Part shown: positions 1-11,081 of the stretch, one piece after another
Layout of the letters: each line of letters opens with the position of its first letter
How positions within the stretch are numbered: the first letter of the stretch is position 1
Assembly (NCBI GenBank): GCA_007115705.1
Contig: QXEO01000531.1
Location: forward strand, 9,936,342-10,000,341
Length of the DNA: 64,000 nt
Origin: Dactylis glomerata
Lineage: Eukaryota; Streptophyta; Magnoliopsida; Poales; Poaceae
Direction of reading: 5' to 3'
The notes under the pieces: generated by a model
What the model was told of the DNA's origin: nothing
What the model saw: the letters and a program-made list of their open reading frames with translations, nothing else
Database searches by the model: none
Program-made: the position numbers and the translations under genes

Positions 1-1030
1 ACTATGAAACATATTTCTAAATGACAACGAGTGATGTACCATGGGAGCCAATTTTACCGTACAACCACATTACCCCTATATGGGAAGGGGCTTAATCCGT
101 AGCTTGTTTATCTTAGTATGGGAGGCCTTGTAACAAATCTTCATGGAAGGACACCGCGAAACGGTTAATTCTGGACCAGGTGGATTCCACTAACCCGGCC
201 TCCGGGATGGGCAGAACTAGAGGCGCCGGAGCGGGGTTCCGTATCCCGGGCTCTAGGGAAGGATCCTATACTAGGATGAGCAAGTGAAAGAGTTTGTTTG
301 ATTATCTGAACCTCGCATACTTTGTGTATGTCGAACCGTGGATTTCTCCCGGCAGATGTATTGAATCTTGTGGGTAAAGTGTACCCCTCTGCAGAGGTTT
401 TGAAACTATTCGAATAGCCGCGTCCTCGGTCATGGACGGTTGGCAAGCTGTACTTGACTTTTGTCAGGATTAAAAATGACAATGGTGAACCGAATGACTT
501 GACTTGAAATGTTGTTGACACACTTGAAGTCCTCTTTAGATGGAACTTAGAGAACTAAACCTCTTTCCTATAAGTGAACATTCTTGGGAAATAAAACTAG
601 CTTTTGCAAATAAACTTAGTGCTTAGTCCACTATATCCAACCATGCATATCTGCTTCATCATTTCAATTATAAGATGGTTTGCGAGTGCATCCAATGTAC
701 TCACGGCTGTGTCCCTGGCTATCAACTTGGCCAGACTATGGGGAGGAATACCAGGAGGAAGGGTATGAAGAAGAGTACCAGAACTAAGCTCGTCTCCGTG
801 AGTCGCCATTTGCCTGTAGGGAGAAGGCATGGGCCGAAGACGTTATTTCCGCTGCTATATTGTGTTGTAATATGACTTGGTCTAGATGACCATTGTATTT
901 GAACCATCGTATTGTAATGTCTATGGAACTGAGTACCAACTACGTTATGTATATCGCAACAACGGTTCTGGGATTGCGGTGGAATACATAACGGGCACTT
1001 CGAATTTGTATCAAATTTGAGGTCGTCACA
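1..1030 (+). mobile_element. Truncated LTR fragment, same family as element H LTRs
   Basis: The segment aligns by eye along its length with the last kilobase of both long LTRs of element H (about 45430-46503 and 51890-52953), sharing landmarks such as the 'ccctatatgggaagggg' block and the ACATAACGGGCAC block near the end. It is clearly more diverged from them than they are from each other, so it is an older copy. It ends with a CACA terminus near 1030. No primer-binding site follows, so this is a solo or truncated LTR, and its 5' part lies outside the window. No host gene is visible. Confidence 0.75.
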
Positions 1031-2147
1031 AACATCCACACTCAAGTCCGACATCATCGAGGCGTGGAAGAGAAGGAAGAAGAAGAACCACCGGAAAGAA
1101 TCTTTGAAGCGCCGCAAGCAGAGGCGGCAGCTGAAGCTGGACCGGCTAAAGCCGGTCCCAAACCGGCTATAGCCTATCTACCTGAGTCAACTCTATTTTG
1201 GCCATGAAGCCACCTATGTTATCTATCTCCCTAGTGACCAAACTACCCCTAGCTCGTGGCTGCCTGTATATATGGGTCACTCTCCCCCTCCCTAGGATAG
1301 ACATGAATTAGGATAAGAATTGGCATGATGCCTCCTCCCTTGTGGGAACCCAACTAGATCTACATCTCGAAATCACCCTCTTTGTTTGTGATCTCTTCAA
1401 TTTGGCGAATTCTACCTTGATTTGGATCTCTTGCATACAAGAGTGTGTGGCCTGATCTTCACGGATTCATGAGATTTGTGGCGGGGGAAGAGGGTGAACA
1501 CGAAGAACATGACGAACATGATGAACACGATGAACAAATCGAAGGCAAATACCCACACACAAGATACACACCGGTTGTCCTGGTTGGCCCGATTCACCAA
1601 CTCAATAGAATCACAAGGAAGAGACTCCAAGAGTTGAATTCCTTGTGAGAGACTGACTTGCAAGGGATAGAATTCCAAGAGGGGAAGAGACCAATCAATT
1701 TGATGGAATTACACACTCTTGTATGCAAGAGATCCAAATCAAGGTAGAATTCCCCAAATAGAAGAGATCCCAAATAAAGAGGATGATTTCTAGATGTAGA
1801 TCTAGTTGGGTTCTCACAAGGGAGGAGGCATCATGCCAATTCTTATCTTAATTCATCTCTCTCCTAGGGAGGAGGAGAGTGACCCATATATATAGGCAGC
1901 CACGAGCTAGGGGTAGTGTAGTCACTAGGGAGATAGATAACGTAGGTGGCTTCATGGCCAACATAGAGTTGACTCGGGTAGACCAACTATAGCCGGTGTG
2001 GCCGGCTTTAGCCGGTTTGGGACCGGCTTTAGTCGGTCCAGCTTCAGCTACCGCCTCTTTTTGTGGCGCTTCCAAGCTTCTTTCCTGTGGTTCTTCTTCT
2101 TCCTTCTCTTCCACGCCTCGATGATGTCGGACTTGAGTGTGGATGTT
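1031..2147. repeat. Large inverted repeat, arms about 420 and 437 bp
   Basis: The left arm (1031-1448) reappears as reverse complement in 1711-2147, with a 262 bp unrelated spacer (1449-1710). The arms are similar but not identical, at roughly 90 percent by eye. Each contains a purine-rich stretch that could encode a basic peptide, GCCGGTT/AAAGCCGG repeats, and a TATATATGGGTCAC block that looks like an LTR promoter. The arms therefore probably derive from the 3' end and LTR of one retroelement family in head-to-head orientation. The spacer holds an acidic short repeat. I cannot name the family. Confidence 0.75.
1495..1540 (+). repeat. Short tandem repeat of a 9-bp unit (GAACATGAC-like)
   Basis: Five or so imperfect copies of a GAACAyGAy unit run in one frame and would encode His-Asp/Glu repeats within a 67-codon frame at 1445-1648. 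It lies in the spacer of the inverted repeat. The frame has no recognisable domain and I do not call it a gene. Confidence 0.5.
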
Positions 2148-2900
2148 GTTGACGCACATGATGCGGTGGTGTCCGAAGGCCACCCCGTATCAGATTTGTT
2201 CGGAAATGCCTCTGTGAAAAAAGTAGCCAATTCTTAGAGTTTATGGTATGAGTTCGTGAGTAGAAGGAGGTCACCTTACTAAGTTGTTGATGTGCTCTCG
2301 TTGTAGAAGTGTTTGATTGAAACCACTCGCGAGAGCGCATCCACCAATAGTATCCATGTGTACCTACGCACAACAAAGACCAAGCAAAGTATGTGTGTGC
2401 ATGATATTGGAGCATATCATTAAGAACATGTCCATTCTTGATCACAACACAATTAGCACAACACAAGTATGATAAACAAAATGCATATGCAAGGTCTATG
2501 TGTAAGCAAATTGTTTGAACATCTTCCAAATGTGGGAACACAAAAACTCCATCAAAATTTGAGAAGACAATGGTGTCCATCTCATGTGAAAAGACATGCA
2601 TATTATTGCGCTCAAGGCTTTGGAAAGAGCAAGTAGTCAACATCCTTGAAGCAATAAGAGGAGAGTTTGGCAAAAACACATACGGCAAGATGCCAAAATC
2701 ATCATCAACATGTGCACAAACAAACCATAGGAAAGAACAAGTTTTCATCATACTTGTTGCAACACAAATCATATTCATCCAAAAGTAGAAGAAAACAACA
2801 TTATCACAAGTGGTTATGCATCCCAACCAAAAGAAAGAGCAATTTGTCAACTTGTTGGATGCGACACCAATGAACTCAAAGCGGTAACACATGTGAAAAC
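2148..2900 (-). mobile_element. Degenerate retroelement internal region with three related repeats
   Basis: A long minus-strand open frame crosses this stretch (it extends to about 2044-3030), but codon content is low complexity and no enzyme motif is present. Three imperfect copies of a unit of roughly 100 bp are spaced along it. In the frame each contains a Thr/Asn-Cys-Ser-Phe core followed by Trp or Gln (around 2612, 2730 and 2830 on the plus strand). Similar repetitive low-complexity frames occur in non-coding internal regions of grass gypsy elements. The right edge, near 2900, abuts the antisense gene relic of element E. Function is not recognised. Confidence 0.45.
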
Positions 2901-2906
2901 TCATGG

Positions 2907-3921
2907 CGAGTGAGGGCGAGCGATCTTGCTCGGGAACCCACAGGCTCTGCAAGCCTTGATTGCGCGTCTCCCCAGACCACCGCTCATATGGGAAGCGGCC
3001 CTTTGGTGCCATGGCTAGCACCACTGGCACCCCTGCTGCCCTTCATGGGCCCTGCACCCTTCTTGCCAGCATGGAGGAGCACGAGCAGCAGTTGGTGCAG
3101 CCATGGAGGATCTGGAGAACTGGGCCGCAGGCTAGAGAGCGCAACACGATGGTATCCGTAGGGATATCGACACGGGATGCTTGTGTCTGTCGCGTGAGCG
3201 GCGGGAACTCCTCAGCCTACGGGCTCAGCTATCTATTTCCCCTGAAGAGGTGGTGCAGCTGCGCGCTTCTGTCGCCGTCCTCCAGACCCAGGAGAAGGCG
3301 CGGAAGGAGGACGCTCAGAAGCGGTTCGCAGCGGCGAACAAGCGTCTGGCAGCCTCAACTACCCATGCTAGCGCATTGGAGGGCGATCTCCGGGCAGCCA
3401 CCACGTCGCTAGAGGCTTCAGGAGTGAGGGTAGCGGTGCTGGAGGTTGCCCTAGGAAACACCCAGAAGCTTCTGGAAGACGCACGCACAGAGGGGAAATA
3501 GGCCTCCGAGGCCTAGCTCAAGCTTTAAGCACAGGCCGAGGCTGACGCCGCAAGCTTGCGCCAGACCGCGGAGAGGATGGCCCAAGCTCTGGCGGAGTTA
3601 CGACTCCTCCTCAGCCCTGTCCCGGCTGGTCTCATATCAGAGATTGCTCTCTGGTAAGCAGATGCGCTGAGGCAGCTTGGAGACCTCCAAGGGATGCTGA
3701 AGCAGAGGCTGGTGGCAGAGGGGGAGCACATCGTTGAAATCTTCGGTGCCACCATTCTCCCTTGTGTCCACCATCTCGCCCCCAGCTTCCCGTTTCCAAG
3801 CCTCTTTGAGGGCTTCGGTGACACTCGGGAGGGAAAGGATGCTCGGTACGCCAGGGCAGCTGTGGCCCATGTTATCATTGAACTAAAAAGGCGAGTGACC
3901 TGGGCCCTGCCCAGGTTTTGA
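2907..3921 (+). pseudogene. Antisense ORF relic of element E (coiled-coil protein C-terminus)
   Basis: This frame runs opposite to E's pol, downstream of integrase. From 3181 a frame rich in Leu, Ala, Glu and Arg heptads predicts a coiled coil of about 100 residues, interrupted by stops near 3499-3540. It continues in the same frame to 3921 and ends in a basic tail. The last 75 residues match in layout the end of the antisense gene of element F (13707-13973), sharing a 'GEHIV' core and a 'RRVT' near the end, so the two are homologous. The N-terminal half expected from F is missing or unreadable here. In vivo function is unknown. It is a pseudogene because of at least four in-frame stops. Confidence 0.6.
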
Positions 3922-4859
3922 GAAATTATGCCTTTTTTCCTTGCATCTTTTATTTTTGCACTCCTTGTACCTGTCCCTGCAATTTGACAATGAACATGGA
4001 CGAAGCGACACTGGTTGCAACAATGTCTTGTTAAGGGCATGTTTCTGTCCACTTATTTCTCCTTTTTCTCTTCCCTTAAAAGGATCTTGCCAATGGGCAC
4101 AATGAATAAGATAAATTTTTACCAAGAATGAAAAACTTAGCTGCTTTGCTTCAGGTTCCCGGGGAGAGTTTCCGGGAGCTTTGGAATTTAGTAAGATAGG
4201 CATCCATTAATTCATCCAGATAGCCCCTTCAACCAAGATCGCACTTGCCGGAGAGAATTTCTGGGTACTTGGTTTTTTCATCATAGCCAAACATTTGAAA
4301 TCCACAGAAATCCAAAGAAGTCCGAAATCCAATCTGAAATCCACATAAATCTGAAATCTAGTCTCACCGCATTCCTCCCCAGACTTAAGGATATTTTGTA
4401 ACTTAGGTGCAAGCAGTGCCTGGTAGCGCTTACCTGAGCTTCATGTCAGTCTATACACGCCGCTGCTCTTCCGGCGTGTCAACGACATATAGAGGCATAT
4501 AGCCCCTGCTTGCAGCTAAGAGAAAAATATCAAGAAGTCTCAGGGCCTCTTGTAAATTCTACCAGCAATGCCAAGGTACTTAGGGAACTTAGGATTTATT
4601 GATGGTGCATGGGTAAATGAGATTTACCCTGAATTTTTTGGCGAGCATGAACATCTGCTGCCAGGGTACAAACTGCGAGGGGTAGGCACTCTGTCGTCCC
4701 CCTGTCTTTACAGTGATTTACATGCGGGCGTCCCCGCAGCCACACTGTTTTTTCTACAATTATTATACGTTCGCATTTGCGTAGTTCGCGGTTACATGGG
4801 ACGCTACAAGAGTTGACACTTCAAGGATAGAATTTTTAGAGATGCTTGATGTTCCATGA
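3922..4859. other. Non-coding spacer of element E between antisense ORF and integrase
   Basis: This stretch holds no convincing gene. It contains a T-rich tract right after the antisense ORF that could serve as its 3' untranslated region, and blocks such as 'cacacgccgctgc'-like motifs that recur in the matching spacer of element F (around 14500-14990). That shared spacer is further evidence that E and F are one family. Confidence 0.5.
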
Positions 4860-6060
4860 GTTCTACTCTGGTTTTCTATCCATGTCTTCCAGGCTCACAC
4901 ATCCTGGTCAGAAGACGTGCGTCACTCTATAAGGTCCCTCCCACTTTGGGGAGAGCTTATGACCGGAGGAGTTTTGCTTCCTCCGGAGCACAAGGTCTCC
5001 CATGTGGAGCTCCCGGGAACGGACGCGCCGGCTATGATACCGGCGCAGCCCTTGCAAATAGCGGGCGGACCACACTATTGCCCGGCTACGAATCTCCTCA
5101 AGGAAGTTGACATCATCAAGATGTTCTTTCGTGTACTTGTGATCGTCATTGGCAGATATCCGAGGAGATCCAAATTTAAGCTCCGTGGGCAACACGGCTT
5201 CGGCCCCGTAGACAAGTGAAAACGGGGTCTCGCCGGTTGAACTCGTAGCCGTGGTCCGCAAGGACCACTGTACTGAGGGCACTTGGTCCACCCAGTTTTT
5301 GCCACAACCCTCAAGCCTATTGAAGGTTGTGGTCCAGAGACCTTGTAGTACCTCTGCATTGGCACGCTCCACTTGGCCATTGCCCTTTGGGTGAGCAATG
5401 GATGCATAACATATCCGGGTCCCCAGCTGGTTGCAATAATCCTGGAATTTCTGGCTAGTGAATTGTGAGCCGAGATAGGTGAATATGCGGTTACGCACAC
5501 CAAAATGGCACACAATTCCTCGGATGAACTTAACACCAGCCTGAGCAGTAAGGGCCCTGACTGGTTCAACCTCCACCCACTTGGTGAATTTGTCGATGGC
5601 GACCAACAAGTATTCATACCCTCCGACTGACCGGGGGAACTTTTTGACGGCATCCAGCCCCCAGACTGCGTATGGCTAGGAGATCGGGATGGTCTGCAGT
5701 GCTTGAGCTGGTTGGTGGATGTTCTTGGAATGAAATTGACATGCCTTGCAGGACCGAACCAAGGCATGTGCGTCAGCCAGGGCCGTGGGCCAAGAAAATC
5801 CTTGTCGGAATGCCTTCCCGGCGAGAGCCCTCGATGCCATGTGGTGGGAACAGATCCCTCTGTGAATGTCGACCAGAAGGGCATGGCCTTGTTGCCGGGG
5901 ATGCAGCAGAGCTTGACTTCCCCTTTGCGGTGACGGTAAAGCTTGCCATCAATCAGCACATACATCTTGGCTTGGCGGGCAATCCTTTCCGCTTGAACGT
6001 CATCTTCTGGAAGCTTCTGGAACTTGAGATACTGCATTCGCTCCTCCGCCCAAGGGCAGT
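4860..6060 (-). pseudogene. Element E integrase (defective)
   Basis: The minus strand encodes a gypsy integrase core in at least two frames. The first frame (6037-5075) carries the N-terminal part. The second (5609-4908) has the catalytic core, including DKFTKWVE, the region of the second Asp (here read as TYLGSQF instead of the usual TDNGSQF), the PKGNGQVERAN block containing the catalytic Glu, and ETPFSLVYGAEAVLP typical of the family. The C-terminal part has GDLVLRR and WEGPYRV, a non-chromodomain Tat-type tail. A frameshift joins the frames. Replacement of the second catalytic Asp and the shift make it inactive. Confidence 0.85.
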
Positions 6061-7390
6061 CGCTCTTTCAGCCAGGGCAACAACGGGAACAGGTTCAAGA
6101 TCCTTCCATTTTGTCGGTGTGGCTGAGCCTTGACGTGCGGCAGTTGCCAGGACAGCCCCCGGTGAAGGTGTTCCCGGGGTCCGGACCGCCACCCTCGGAG
6201 TTGCTGAAGGCTTGGTGAGTCGCTCGACGAAGATTCCCGCAGGAACGGGCAGCCGCTTAGTTGCTATTTGGGAGAGCTCGTCTGCTATGACGTTCTTCCC
6301 GTGGGGGATGTGCTCTAACTTGAGGCCATCGAAACGGAGCTCAATTTTTCGCACCTCATCTACATATGCCCACATTTGAGGGCAGTCGTAGGCCTTGTTG
6401 ACTCAGTTGACGACCAACTGGGAGTCACCCTGAACCACCAGATGGGAAAATACTCAGCCCTCCTGCGATCCTAAGACCGGCAATCAGGTCTTCATATTCC
6501 ACTATGTTGTTGGTGGCTTCTTCATGGGAGAAAGCCAGCTGGACCACATACTTGAGGTGATATCCCGTAGGCGACACCACAAGCACGCTACCTCCTGCTC
6601 CCCCGATGGAGAAGACCCCATCAAAGTACATGACCCAGCACTCTGGGTCCTCCTTCCCAGGAAGGGAGGAAAGGGGATCCTCGTCCTGGATTGGCACTTC
6701 GGTCCACTCGGCGACAAAATCCACCATCACCTGACTCTTGATTGCGGTATCCATAGCGAAGTGCAGGTCAAAACCTGACAACTCCATTTCCCACTCAGTG
6801 ATGCGCCCGGTGGCGCTGTGGTTGTGCAGCACTCGGCCCAAGGAAGAAGAGTTCACCACTATAATGTGGTGTGACTCGAAGTAATGCCTCAACTTGCGCA
6901 AAGAAAGCAGGACGCCTAGGATCAGGTTTTGCACTTGGGAGTATCGCATCCTGGCATCTCTGAGCACTGTACTGATTAAATAGATAGGGCACTGCTCCAG
7001 GCATCGCTTCACCGGTGCAGCCCCTGTCCTTGCATAGGGCTCTGATCTGCTTCCTCCGGAGGTGGCATGGCCGGGCTGGATTGCTCTAGGCAGCTCCCAG
7101 CCCCGGCTTGGCCACCTTTGGGTCTTCTTCCTGCTCGGCCACCAGCATCGCGCTTAGCACCTGCGAGGTGGCCACCATGTAAAGCAGCAGTGTCTCACTT
7201 GGTTTGGGCGCAACCAAGATAGGTGGTGAAGCAAAATACTCCTTGAGATCATGAAGGGCGGCCTCGGCTTCTAGGGTCCACTACACGGGCCTCGGCTTCT
7301 TCAACAGCTTGAAGATGGGTAGGGCATGCTCGCCCAGCCTCGAGATGAAGCGTCCCAGCGCGGTGACGCAGCCGTTGAGGCGCTGGATAT
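6061..7390 (-). pseudogene. Element E RNase H and second (archaeal-type-like) RNase H
   Basis: Minus-strand frames at 7012-6425 and 6375-5953 carry an RNase H-like tail of the RT (LRHYFESHHIIVV and TGRITEWEMELSGFDL blocks), then a second RNase H fold with a YFDGVFS motif, a NNIVEYEDLIAGL helix holding the expected Glu, and a C-terminal HIPHGKNVIADELS block. Two RNase H domains in tandem are the hallmark of Tat-type elements. A frame change separates the two halves near 6400, and the usual GDSQLVV block is split at that change. Confidence 0.8.
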
Positions 7391-9901
7391 GCTTGATCAC
7401 CAAGGAGCCTGGATCTTGTTGATTGCCTTGATTTTTTCCGGGTTGGCCTCGATTTCCCGGTGCGACACCAGGTACCCGAGCAATTTTCCTGATGGTACAC
7501 CAAAGGTGCACTTCTTGGGGTTGAGCTTCAATTGAACTTTGGGCAGGTTGGCAAAGGTTTCGCGAAGTTCGTCGATGAGCGTCTCCTTGCTCCGACTCAT
7601 CATGACAATGTCGTTGATATATGCCTCAACATTACGCCCGATCTACGAGCCGAGGCATTTTCACATAGCCTGCTGAAAGGTAACTCCTGCATTCTTGAGC
7701 CCAAAGGGCATGCAAGTATAACAGAAGCACCCTATCAGTGTTATAAACGTTGTCTTCTCTTCATCTTCGACCGCCATCTTGATCCGGTGATAACCAGAGA
7801 AGGCATCGAGGAAGCACAGCAGGTCACACCTTGTCGTGGAGTCCACAATCTAATCGATGCGCAAAAGCGGGAAAGGATCCTTTGGGCAGGTGATGCTTTG
7901 CTAGGTTGAGACTCCGAGAGTAGAGTGTTTAGCATAGGGAAGCGTGGTTTTCCCCATGAAGGTGACTCGAGGGTTTATATCAAACTCTCCGGGAACTGTG
8001 TGTATAAGGATCCTTCCTGTCCCTCTTCTAACAACCTGCAAGGTAAAATAAATTTGCTTTGTGCCCTCAACCTCACCAAGTGGTTGTCAAGCACAAGGTG
8101 TGTGTAAGTATACAAAATTATATGCTAAATAAATAAATATGCAAATGCAGCGGCGCTAGAAAATCCTGTTCCGCGGGAATTTGCAAACTAAAGAAATATG
8201 CATTGCAATAATAAAGAGTAAAAGGTATGGTTATAGTGTTTTGGTTTGTGAAGTGAAATAAAGGAAATATTTTTGTATTTTTGAAATTAATAATAACTAA
8301 AAAAACAGCGATAAAGTGAATGGAAAGTAGTTTCTTATAATAAAAAGTGGACTGGGGTTCATGGGTTCACTAATGCACTCTCTCATAAAAGATATGGCGG
8401 ACATAGGATCATACAATTGACATAAAAGATTGCAACAAAGTTCACATTTAGATGAATTCATATGGGCATCATGTCCTATATAGAGATGTTTTGGTTATTC
8501 ATCTCTCTCATACTCCACCAAGATGGGAATTAATCTAATCATCTCGGTATTAAGATAAACTCAAAGCATAGCATTAAGCACAATGAAATGAAGTTAAAAT
8601 AAGAACATACTAGATCTAGTCGCGGATACTCAGCAAGGTCATCCTAGAGATACCCTGTTGCATGGTATTTTCTTTATCCCTAGTGAGGTAACTTAAGTAA
8701 GGTAAACACCCAAGTGACACCCAAGGACTGTACTCCCCAGATAAATCACCCCCGTTACTCCAACTAAAGCACATGTTCCCCCACACACACTCTCATAAAC
8801 ATGCTTGATCATAACAAGTAAACAAGAACGGGGTACATAATATGCATCTACTCATATACTAAAATTTAAGAACAATTACAATCTACTGTATTAACCCATA
8901 GAAAGATCCACCATAAAAGTGATACAAAGATGGCCATAATCATGTTATGGAGCTCATAAAGCGCTAAGACGATGAAGAACAAGATAGAGATACAATTAGC
9001 TACTACCACAAACCCATAGTCTAGAGGTGGAATACTCCCTCTTCATCATGTTGACGAAGGTAGAGTTGTCAAAGGGTATGGAGATCACACCGGCAGCGCC
9101 CCACCAGAGTTTTCCCCTCCAATCTTCAATCTCCCAGGCTCTTGTTTCGTGTTTCTATGTTTCGGCGGCGCTCCTCTTCGCGACCCGCAAGGGCACCCTT
9201 TGTATAGTCGGTTTTAGGTCAAGACGAATCCATCGAGATGAAGATCGATGGCATCAAAGCAACAAGGAGAGAACAGGCAGGCCCTACGTGGCCAAGGAAT
9301 CTGGCCGCATGGGCCATGTTCGTTTGGCCCTCGTGGCTCCCCTGTGGCACTTCCTTCTCTCCAAAGTCTTCTTCGGTGGAAAAACTGGCTCCCGCAAAGT
9401 TTCAGGTAATTTGGACTCCGTTTGGGTCCCTAAAAGTTAAAAACATTGAAAAAGAGGTTTTCTGGTTTTCCCAGGTTAATCCGATAAAATTGGGGAACAT
9501 GTGGATTATTTCCAATAATCATCAAAAAGCATGAATATAACAAATATATGATGCAAATAAGGTGGAATATCAAGTGGTAAAGTGCAAAGATCATATATGC
9601 ATTTTACATGCATTTGCAGGCTTTGTTGAAATCCGCGAAGTCGATGCACATCCGCATAGCCCCATTTTGTTTTGGGACCACCACAGGGTTAGCCTCCCAC
9701 GTGGGGTGCACCAATTCCCAGATAACCTTAGCCTTTTCCAGCTTCCACACTTCCTTGACGATGAAATCCTGCCAATATTTGGCTTGGCGTCGAACCTTCT
9801 GCTTGACGGCGCGTGCCTTAGGGCACACCACTAAGTGGTGCTCGATCACTTCCCTTGGAACCCCGGAGAGGTCTGAAGGTTCCCACGCGAACACATCAGA
9901 G
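7391..9901 (-). pseudogene. Element E reverse transcriptase, split by an insertion
   Basis: Exon-like pieces lie on both sides of an insertion at 7891-9615. The right piece (9901-9616) has the PGVPREVIEHHL block, the HPTWEANPVVVPK block and the CIDFADFNKAC motif. The left piece (7886-7391) has DLLCFLDAFSGYH, the MPFGLKNAG block and LNPKKCTFGVPSGKLLGYL. The two join at the sequence for NKACPKDPF when the insertion is removed. The catalytic YxDD box (7610-7621) reads Tyr-Ile-Asn-Asp, so the first metal-binding Asp is lost. There are also frameshifts. Confidence 0.88.
7891..9615. mobile_element. Solo-LTR-like insertion with 5-bp TSD GCAGG
   Basis: This 1725 bp block interrupts the E reverse transcriptase. 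GCAGG flanks it exactly at 7886-7890 and 9616-9620, and removing it plus one GCAGG restores the RT reading. It begins TGATGC and ends GCATTT. An intact LTR of this type would end GCATCA, so I infer two changed terminal bases. It has no protein motif and no internal domain, and it is AT-rich, consistent with a solo LTR left by recombination. Family and orientation are not recognised. Confidence 0.7.
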
Positions 9902-10638
9902 TGTTGGGGATATACCAAATAGGTATACCAGCAACGTAGTCCTAAACTAGCAAGCCAGGGTGGCCCATAGATGGTGGTTTGGCGGGTAGCCTTATGGGGG
10001 GGGCCCAGTTGCTGGAAAGCCCATGGCGGAGTGGAGGATGTAGGAGCTTATGGAGGATTCCCTAGATAGGCCCATGGCGGTTTGCCATGTAGTGTACGAC
10101 ATTGTATTGGACTTAGTCTAGGACTCCATAGTGTATCCGCCCCGGAACCACCAAGATGCCCACGCCAGTGCCCGGCAACACCTTGCTGGGGCCACAGCTT
10201 GCCGGGGTTCCCGTCATAGGCATCGTCCCTGGACTCCTTTTAGGAAATGGCTAAGGGCGAAGAGGTGCCACCATGGCAGAGCTTCCGAAGATGCCAATCG
10301 AGGATCCCTCACGACATCTTTGAGAAGCTCTGTCGCAGCAGCAACTATTGCCTTTGCCATGCCATTGGCGCCCTGACTCAGTGTGGTTCTCCACTAGCTT
10401 CCTCCCACCTCCCGTGAGAGAGGAGTGCCACAGTCTGGGCTATTTGTAGCCCAGACAGCAGATGTCTTCGTCTTCTTCCCGCAAGTGGGCTTGCGGATGG
10501 CTCTTCGCCGTAGGGAAGCGGTGGCCGACCGGCCGACAATGCCTTGGCCCGGCCGCAGCTCATTGGGTCCTTATCTTTTCTCCTCATGGAGCGGTCCGAG
10601 CAGCAAGTGCTGGGACCCCCAATCCCAGAGCACCGACA
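9902..10638 (-). mobile_element. Element F 3' LTR
   Basis: Read on the minus strand it starts TGTCGGTGCTCTGGG at 10638 and ends CCCCAACA at 9902, a TG...CA pair. The minus-strand sequence just before it is a purine-rich GAGGCCTAC tract, as expected for a polypurine tract. Length is 737 bp. The start resembles the LTR start of element A (TGTCGGTGTTCTGG). The flank on the E side is CAGAG (9897-9901), but the partner TSD is not found. Confidence 0.65.
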
Positions 10639-10965
10639 GTAGGCCTCGGCCATGCCCCGGCAATGCTGCCACCTATTGCCTAGGTGCGACCAAACAAAAG
10701 AGCACAGGCCCTGTGACATGACTACTCATGCTTGACGTGACTTGTCATGCTGCCAGGCCCATCACGATGCCAGAACAGAAGCCCTTGAGTGCTCTGTAGA
10801 TCCGAAGGGTCGTGCATTGACTCTGGTGCTCTCCCACGGTGCCTCGATTCTCACGCATGGCAAAAAATGCGCAGTAGTGGGGCAGTTGCCACGCGGGCCG
10901 TGCGTGGGTAAGAGCCGAGGGGTAAATGCAGGAGTGCAACAAACGGTGGGCCCGAGCTCATGCCC

Positions 10966-10971
10966 TATAAA
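10966..10971 (+). promoter_or_regulatory. TATA box for the antisense gene of element F
   Basis: TATAAA lies 116 nt upstream of the ATG at 11082 on the strand opposite to the element, followed by a C/T-rich leader. A TGACGTGA motif, resembling bZIP binding sites, lies further up near 10733. Promoter activity is inferred. Confidence 0.5.
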
Positions 10972-11081
10972 GGGTTTTGAGCAGCAGCCTCGGTCTATTC
11001 GGTAACAACGCATCTCTCCTTCATCTTCTTCCTCCACCGCACTTCTCCGGTGTTCCCCTGCTCCTCGCCTCTTGCTGCACC

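Larger units (their letters stand above)
2907..9901 (-). mobile_element. Element E: degenerate Tat-type Ty3/gypsy retrotransposon
   Basis: On the minus strand, reading from high to low coordinates, the order is reverse transcriptase, RNase H, a second RNase H-like domain, then integrase; an extra ORF follows on the plus strand. Integrase downstream of RNase H is the Ty3/gypsy order, and the second RNase H and antisense ORF are traits of the Tat lineage. No LTR of its own is visible. Its RT is cut by a 1.7 kb insertion with TSD GCAGG, and its gag and protease end is lost where the LTR of element F begins at 9902. Multiple frameshifts and stops make it defective. Confidence 0.85.

Noticed and set aside
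2044..3030. 328-codon minus-strand frame
   Set aside because: It crosses an inverted-repeat arm and the junction with element E and has no domain. Length is explained by low stop density in A/C-rich DNA.
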